Below, one piece after another: positions 58,318-64,000 of a DNA stretch of 64,000 nucleotides (position 1 is its first letter; each line of letters starts with the position of its first letter). The stretch is from Protea cynaroides (Eukaryota; Streptophyta; Magnoliopsida; Proteales; Proteaceae). Both the position numbers and the translations under genes were made by a program. Under the pieces are notes generated by a model. The model saw nothing but the letters and a program-made list of their open reading frames with translations, was not told the DNA's origin and searched no databases. The stretch spans positions 78,503,237 through 78,567,236 of the forward strand of contig CM053266.1 of the NCBI GenBank assembly GCA_028583415.1, given 5' to 3'.

Positions 58318-58543
58318 GCCTTATCTGTTTTGGCATAAAATTTGACGTGTAACATTTTACATGTAATTTTTTTTTGAGTGTTTGCTTTAAGAGGTAAAAT
58401 ATAGTGATTTCTAAGGGAGAGGAAAAAGAAATTTCTGTCTTTCTTTTACCAATTGGAAACAAATATTGAAAAAAAAAATTCTACATAAAAAATATTACAC
58501 ACAAAAATTTATGGTAAACTTTTACATTAAAACAAATGGAGCC
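58318..58543. mobile_element. Candidate short MITE
   Basis: The left GGCCTTATCTGTTTTGGCAT and right CATTAAAACAAATGGAGCC are imperfect inverted repeats, followed inward by AAAATTTGACGTGTAA and TTACACACAAAAATTT. About 226 bp. No clear duplication. Confidence 0.4.
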
Positions 58544-59303
58544 GTAGTGTTACATTTGGTGTTGCAAAAGTTTTTAAAATTGGACCAAACTAGTGTCGAA
58601 CCGACCCATTTTAAAAAGCTATCATGTGGAAAGGTGATGTGGTAAATCTGACCTTTGGATATGTAGAAGATTCAAATTTAATCAGGTACGGTCTAATGTA
58701 CTGACTTATTCTTCTTTTACTATCATAGTCTCATTAGTCCATTATAGAAAATATAATTAAATGGGTAAATTACACGCACCAACCCTAAACTTGGCCCTAG
58801 TTCTAGGCAGTCCCTAAATTTGGAAGAAATTACAACTGCTCCTCGTACAGTGAAGATGGTAAACGGAAAATATGAAATGATAAATTTACCCTTCTAGTAA
58901 ATACACCCCATTCCCCTTTTTAAACCGTTCACCCATCTTTTACTTCTCTTCAAAAAGAGGTTAGATGGAAACCAGGTTAGATGTAGAAAATCAAATTGTT
59001 AGGACCATGCTAAACGCAACCAATCAACAAAGGACACGTAGCACAACACGGATTGATTATGCCGATGGACATGTGTCTCCATCCAAGGACATCTAGTCAA
59101 GCACGATTCAGTGCCCTTAAGTAGCTACATATGTCCGGGAATTGAGCACGTTCAGATAATTGAAGGATAACCCACGATTTGGTGGTTATCTCCACGTGTC
59201 AATCCCTCAAAAGAGTTTGAAATAGACTCTAACATGTCTATAAGGAGTCCAAATGTAGTAATCATTAAACCAACTTTTGGATCTACATCAAGCATTCATA
59301 AGA
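58544..59303. other. Gene-free stretch
   Basis: No feature recognised between the MITE and the LTR at 59304. Confidence 0.4.
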
Positions 59304-59569
59304 TGTAAGACCCGCATCCGAAATCCCCCACCAACTGGGATTTCTACTATGCCAGGTCTTCCCACACCAACACTTGGCACACCCGATTCGAGGCCGATGT
59401 ATGTACCGGGTCACAGTTAGGGATCACCCATAAGTACAATAGGTAGGGCCCACTGAATTGAGCATAGGGTTGTCTTTAGACCCAACTAGCGGCACAACCT
59501 GTGGATGAGTCAATCGGATCCTTGCCGCCGGATTGATTGCGTGATGCCTTCTTTTTCTCTCCTTGGGTC

Positions 59570-59577
59570 TATAAATA
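59570..59577 (+). promoter_or_regulatory. TATA box of LTR C
   Basis: TATAAATA in GGGTCTATAAATATAG, about 266 bp into the LTR, followed by a leader with GAGAGTGAGGG. Confidence 0.6.
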
Positions 59578-61168
59578 TAGACTCATTACTCCCATTTAAC
59601 TCTTTCTGAAATTTAGGAGAGTGAGGGTGATAATTTGGGTACTTTAAAGGGAGAGTTAGAGCTCAAGGAGGACCTACATCAATCCAATTAAGTCCATTGA
59701 AACCCTTCTCTTAAATGTGATAATATCGATCCTTAGTAAGTGGAGCTTGAGAGCCCTCCTTGTGGCATCCATTAATGGAGTCCAAGGATGAACCTTAGAG
59801 GTTAGAATTTGTCACCCCCACCTCCAAAGGTGGTGTTGAGGACCTTAATAATGACAATGAGGGTGGGGGATGTGATCCCCACCATATTAATGGGGTTGGA
59901 AGATCTTAGGGAGTCAATGCTCCCCAAATAGGGCCCATCGTCCTTGTTGAGTCTGGTTTCCTAGACTTAGCCTACGGATGGGGACAATGTCCTTGTCCCC
60001 AAATCCAGCATGTGACCCTTGTGTGTGGTCTGGCTGCCGGCCCCATCCTTCGCTAGATCCCACACTTAATATATATTTTGGGGCTAAGCTCAGCCGGCGG
60101 ACCAGCCGGTGGCATAATCCTCTGGGTGACATCTCTCGGCTGTGCTCTTAGGGCCGCCATACCTATATGGGGCCGGCTAAGTCTTGTTGGGAGGCGGAGT
60201 CAAAGCCGGCGGCACCATCCACCTGTGCCTCCGCCTCCCTCTATGTGAGTTCACTGTTATGACAGAGACTCAGCTGGCGGATGATTCTTGGGGCACCTTT
60301 CCCCGACTCTATCCGTCGCCTTGGCTACTGTTAAGTAGTTTGCCTAGTTAGATCCTTCTGGGAGTAACCATGGGGTCCCAGGCTTACCTTGGGACCCGCA
60401 TAGTGAAATTTAGAACATGCATATGCAGATTTAAAAGTTACGTAACTAACACAATGAAATTATGCTTATTAATAAGTAAACCAACGTGGATAATTGACGA
60501 AGCCTTTCGCCGGCTTCCAGGTTCTGTAGCACTGGTGGTGCGTATAAGTGAGGGGTTGGGTCCTTAGACTTAGGGCATATGTATAAGTCTATGTTTGTGT
60601 GCAATATCAATGTCATCCTATACTTATGATATTTGATCATGCATTGCATTATAACAACTATGTATATTTATTTCGATTTGCGGTTGGTTATGTATGGGGT
60701 TGTATGACATGCGGGCACCAGTAGAAGGTAACGCATGGTGCACGGGCCCAAGTTGTATTGCTAGTATCTTAGCTAGGACACAGTAGCCTAGGTGATAGGG
60801 GACCAGGGTTCTCTGCTGGGATGCAGCCCTATTATTTTTATGCTATGCACATGATAGGCATTAGGTGGTTGCATTACCCCTGAGATCGACCTTTGGCTAA
60901 AAACCTGAGGGGGATCCACTTGTAGAAGCAATTTTATAAAAGAGACTTGGGTATCCTGCTTCTACCTTGGCCGGTGCTTGAGATGTGAAAGCCGTCGAAC
61001 CATAGGTATGGCCGAAAGCTGCAGTGAACATCTCAAAAAGGCACCTATAGACTCTTTACTAAGATCTAACATTAGAATTGCATCATATTCATTGTGTGGC
61101 ATGTGATACTCGATTTCCTCACTGAGCTGGGATGAGAGCTCACCCCTCGTATCGATACTTATTTTCAG

Positions 61169-61299
61169 ATTCCGATACAGGAGATTATTTTATAGCTGAT
61201 TATATGGAGTCTCCACTGGTGGACAATATGTCTACGGGCGAGGATTATTCTGAGGAGCATGACAAAGGCTGCATCTGCAGCAATTGCATCTACGCTTGA
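61169..61299 (+). CDS. LTR-embedded conserved short ORF (LTR C)
   Basis: After TTATTTTCAG, a clean acceptor, the frame reads D-S-D-T-G-D-Y-F-I-A-D-Y-M-E-S-P, then G-E-D-Y-S-E-E-H-D and C-I-C-S-N-C-I-Y-A and TGA. The nucleotide sequence is far from the A and D copies, yet D-x-D-x-G, D-Y, E-E-H-D and C-x-C-x2-C-x-Y are kept and the length differs by one codon. This is the most telling comparison for real coding. An upstream exon is not clear: CTTCCAG at 60515-60521 would join in frame but has a weak donor. Confidence 0.45.
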
Positions 61300-61685
61300 T
61301 GGAGCTCTCCCCATACTCTCTCTTCCTTTTGATTATTTTGTAGATAAACTTGTATAATCTGTCTAGGCTATTGATACAGATTAACTCTTTTAAATTGGGT
61401 ATTTTTATATTCGATAAAGTACGATATTTTGGTGGAACAAGTTATTGAAATACATAACAAACATTTACATTATGTTATGGTATTATATAGTTAGCATCTG
61501 TCACATATTAAATTGCTTCTGCTATTATTACTTTGTTTTCTTTATTGATTATTGTGGATATTGCTAGTATAGACTGTAAAAATTATCGGTAGATCACTTT
61601 AGTTATTGGTTCCTAGGTGGATTCGGATTGTCTCGTGGGTCGACTAGGGTATCACGCCCAATTATCAAAATGGGCTGTAACAACA

Positions 61686-61699
61686 CTAGTATCAGAGCA
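61686..61699 (+). other. Primer binding site of element C
   Basis: CTAGTATCAGAGCA starts 3 bp after the LTR, one substitution from TGGTATCAGAGC at the second core position. Confidence 0.75.
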
Positions 61700-62089
61700 C
61701 AACTACTCTAATTCTACCGATAGATTTCCCGTGCATGTGTGTTTTCATAGTCCAGTGACAGATGCCTAGGGGTTAAATTTAAAAGACATGTACAAACTAA
61801 TGAGTAGTAAATAAAAAGATAGTAGTTAAATTCACACCACATTATAAGAATTTAATGAAGACAATAATGCATAAGTAAGAAGTAAGAAAATATCCATTAT
61901 ATTACAATTTTTAAGTACAAAAATTTGGTCTCTGGACTGTTACCCATGTATCCACAACCTACATCATAGCTAAACCAAAATGGGATACACTTCACAACCT
62001 AGACAGTTATCCCAAAAGTACGAAATGGAACTCAAATTTACAAACATACAGAAGAAAGAGTTCTAAGCAGTGTAAGACTAGCACTACTG

Positions 62090-63010
62090 GTCAGCTAAGG
62101 GAGGAAGCCTACGTCGAACGTAGTGGTGAATGTGCCAGGCAGATTTCATGGCATCTTGAAGATAACAAATGTCGTCCTCTATACTCTACTGCTGGGTCGA
62201 TATGGCCCTTTGTTGGGTGACTATCTTCTCTTGCCCCTTACGCAACTTCTCTAATTCTTGTTGCATAAGCTGTAAGACACCGTGCACTTGGGCCATGCGA
62301 CTGGGTGGCCAAGAAGCCCCAACAGCTGGGGAAGCATCCTGTGCCTCGGGGGCCATGTCCTTCTCCATGTCATCACCCTCGTCGTCATTGTTGCTGTTCT
62401 CGCTACTATCAGAGTTAGCCTCGCTCTCACTGTTGGTGGACGGCTTAACTCTTTCGTCCACGACTCGTATCCCATAACTGGTACTAGCTCCGACCCCAGC
62501 ACCGGCTCCGGCTACAGCTGTACGTCTAGAAGGATGACCCGCTCTTAGTGGTTTAGGTCGTGCCTCAAGCTCTGGGTCTAACATGATCGTATCATGAAGG
62601 CCCATCCTGACAATAGTGTCCCAGCTAAAGTCAAATGACCATGGGCTGTTCTTTACGCCTCTCCCTCTAGTGCCACCCCGACGTCAGTGAAGATGCGAGT
62701 CGTCAGATGTCCGTAAGGGAACTTGCCCTTACCTAAATGCTCAGAGGTAAAAATGATAGCGTATAGAATGTTGTGTGGCAGGCACAACAGCTGCTCCATG
62801 TTTATGCTGTATGTTACATACATGCAAAAGAGGTTCAACTCCTCTTGGTGTCCCGCTCGGGGAATGATGTTTTGCTGAACCAATTTGTTGATAATCCTGG
62901 AAATGGGCTTGAAGTGTGATTCCACATTGTCCTTTGACTTGTTCAATAGATGGGGCTGGATGAGGGTCTCCTATACCTTCGTCCACTTTGCTTCTGTATT
63001 GTTCAGGGGC
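62090..63010 (-). pseudogene. Antisense ORF of element C, 'putative plant transposon protein' type
   Basis: On the minus strand: INKLVQQNIIPRAGHQEELN, LFCMYVTYSINMEQLLCLPH, FTSEHLGKGKFPYGHLTTRI and FTDVGVALEGE, the conserved end of the plant domain (I-x-x-I-P-R-x-G-H, L-P-H-x-I-L, L-P-Y-G-x-L-L-T-x-I-F). After a stop and frame change it continues W-D-T-I-V-R-M, D-P-E-L-E-A-R-P, an acidic Ser-rich stretch and a coiled-coil-like QQELEKLRKGQEKIVTQQ. Its N-terminal half is cut off by an inverted LTR at 63011. Homologous in order and place to the ORF at 1601-2773. Confidence 0.7.
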
Positions 63011-64000
63011 CATCACATCCCAATTCTAGCTGAACTAGAAGTGTAAGTGAACCATCTCCAAACCACGGCTTACACCAGGATCTCAATAGACCGTATCAAC
63101 AAACCATTCCAAGAAAACTAACCATAATCAGAGAAATATACATAGCAGCAGAATCTAATAATAAATGAACTGAGTTTCTAATTGTAAATAAATAATTATT
63201 CCAATTATGCCATCATCTATAATCATAAATAATAATTTAATACATCGTCTATACCCAATTAAAAGAATAAATAAATAACCTTAAAGGAATACATAGTAAG
63301 AGCACTCGCATGAGGCATCATGCTCGTCCTCCACTGTCTGTGAATCTATAGCAGCCACTGTCCCATAAGCTGGAGCAGCCATGAAGTCCTCAACAGTGTA
63401 ACCTGCATCAACATCTGAAAAAGAGTATATATATACGGGGTGAGCTCACAACTTAGCTCAGTAAAATACAAGACCAATGTAACATACAAAATGCATGAGA
63501 TAACATTACAATTGGGTTAGGTATAACTTACAAAGTACTATGGTAAGGTTTGGCGGCCACCGGATCTCCATGCACGAGAGTGTGAGCATACCCAACAGTC
63601 AAGCTCTGATCCACACTACTGCTGTTGCCCCACATCACTCACTCCAGTATAGAGATAAAGCTAGAGTCTGGCGTGCAGGCCGAGCCACCATCCCACGTTC
63701 TTTCCCTGATACCCTACACCGCACCAACACCTAAACCCCTACTGGCAAGGGCTTACAAATGGGTTCCATTTCTAACCAGTCTTATATGTTATCACAGTAT
63801 CTATGGCCCTACCCCAACACAGCTCCCTGCGATGTAGAGATAGGGCTCGAGTCTGGTGGGTAGGCGGAGCCACAATCCCACGTCATCCCCCTGATACCCT
63901 ATTCGCAATAAGCTCGCTAAGGTAGACAGCAATACAAAAGGTATCAGTGTGAGGATATATCTAAGGCTTCACTCACCTTCACATTCCACACACAAAGAAA
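63011..64000 (-). repeat. Inverted Tekay-like LTR E (3' part; continues beyond the window)
   Basis: The minus strand matches the end of LTR A/D: TCTATTGAGATCCTGGTGTAA, a decayed terminus (GGGATGTGATG for GGGGTGTGACA), the GCTAAGTTGTGAGCTCACC block and GTAAGCCCTTGCCAGTAGGG. No primer site lies on its inner side, so it is the 3' LTR of a minus-strand element or a solo LTR inserted into the antisense ORF of element C. Confidence 0.85.
63281..63414 (-). CDS. LTR-embedded conserved short ORF (LTR E)
   Basis: After CTTTTTCAG on the minus strand: D-V-D-A-G-Y-T-V-E-D-F-M-A-A-P-A-Y-G, V-A-A-I-D, E-D-E-H-D-A-S and C-E-C-S-Y-Y-V-F-L then TAA, 45 codons. Fully open. The third Cys is Tyr. Confidence 0.4.

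Larger units (their letters stand above)
59304..61682 (+). repeat. Tekay-like LTR C (5' LTR, complete)
   Basis: Runs from TGTAAGACCCGC to GGGCTGTAACA, 2379 bp, and is followed by a primer site. Strongly diverged from LTRs A and D but keeps their layout: TATA box (59570), the CACTGAGCTGGGATGAGAGCTCACC block and the embedded ORF. The matching 3' LTR lies outside the window. Confidence 0.88.

Noticed and set aside
60370..60567. Plus-strand ORF ending in ISEGLGP in LTR C as the upstream exon of the LTR ORF
   Set aside because: A join at CTTCCAG is in frame, but the donor GTTCTG is weak and the C-D-S-x-F-G motif is absent.

Overview
This is nuclear DNA from a flowering plant. It has a spliceosomal intron-rich gene for a plant-type PRA1 protein, a nuclear tRNA-Val(CAC) gene, and dense plant transposable elements: Ty3 chromovirus, Ty1/copia, hAT, LINE, Au-type SINE, TRIM and MITEs. 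The species cannot be told from what I see. All calls were made by eye, and percent identities are rough impressions.

Layout. 1-770: fragment of a Tat/Ogre-type Ty3 polyprotein. 771-12443: a decayed Tekay/Del-like Ty3 element. It has a truncated 5' LTR, an iMet-type primer site, an antisense ORF of the plant 'putative transposon protein' type, a nested solo LTR (3147-5536, perfect AAAAG target duplication), broken gag-pol lacking most of integrase, and a full 3' LTR. 12444-21900: repeat-rich sequence with Tat-like LTR ends and a second Tekay-like 3' LTR (16995-19306). 22053-22604: a hAT-like MITE. 22794-22867: tRNA-Val. 23197-26920: exons 1-6 of a PRA1 gene whose last exon I could not find.

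28856-46902 is a nest of transposons whose order can be read from perfect target duplications. A minus-strand copia (ATTTT duplication), already lacking integrase and reverse transcriptase, received a hAT element (29345-42066, CTCATGAC duplication). The hAT then received a non-autonomous hAT element (31018-32810) and a pol-less Ty3-like element carrying a four-exon antisense gene (35582-41433). A second small copia (43696-46334, AGTAC duplication) and a MITE (43135-43470) also sit in the first copia. 47091-59300 holds hAT-like elements, two LINE 3' fragments, an Au-like SINE and a TRIM. 59304-64000 holds a third Tekay-like LTR with primer site and antisense ORF, the latter cut by an inverted LTR.

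Two signals go beyond routine transposon annotation. First, all six Tekay-like LTRs carry, about 400-500 bp before their 3' end and right after a splice-acceptor-like site, a short ORF of about 36-45 codons. Its indels are mostly whole codons, and intact copies have a conserved acidic core and a C-x-C ending. In two LTRs an upstream 60-nt exon with a good donor joins it in frame. The LTR may therefore encode a small spliced product, although no start codon was found. Second, both Tekay-like internal regions and the pol-less element carry antisense genes, one with introns that splice cleanly in silico. The only host genes supported are the PRA1 gene and the tRNA.
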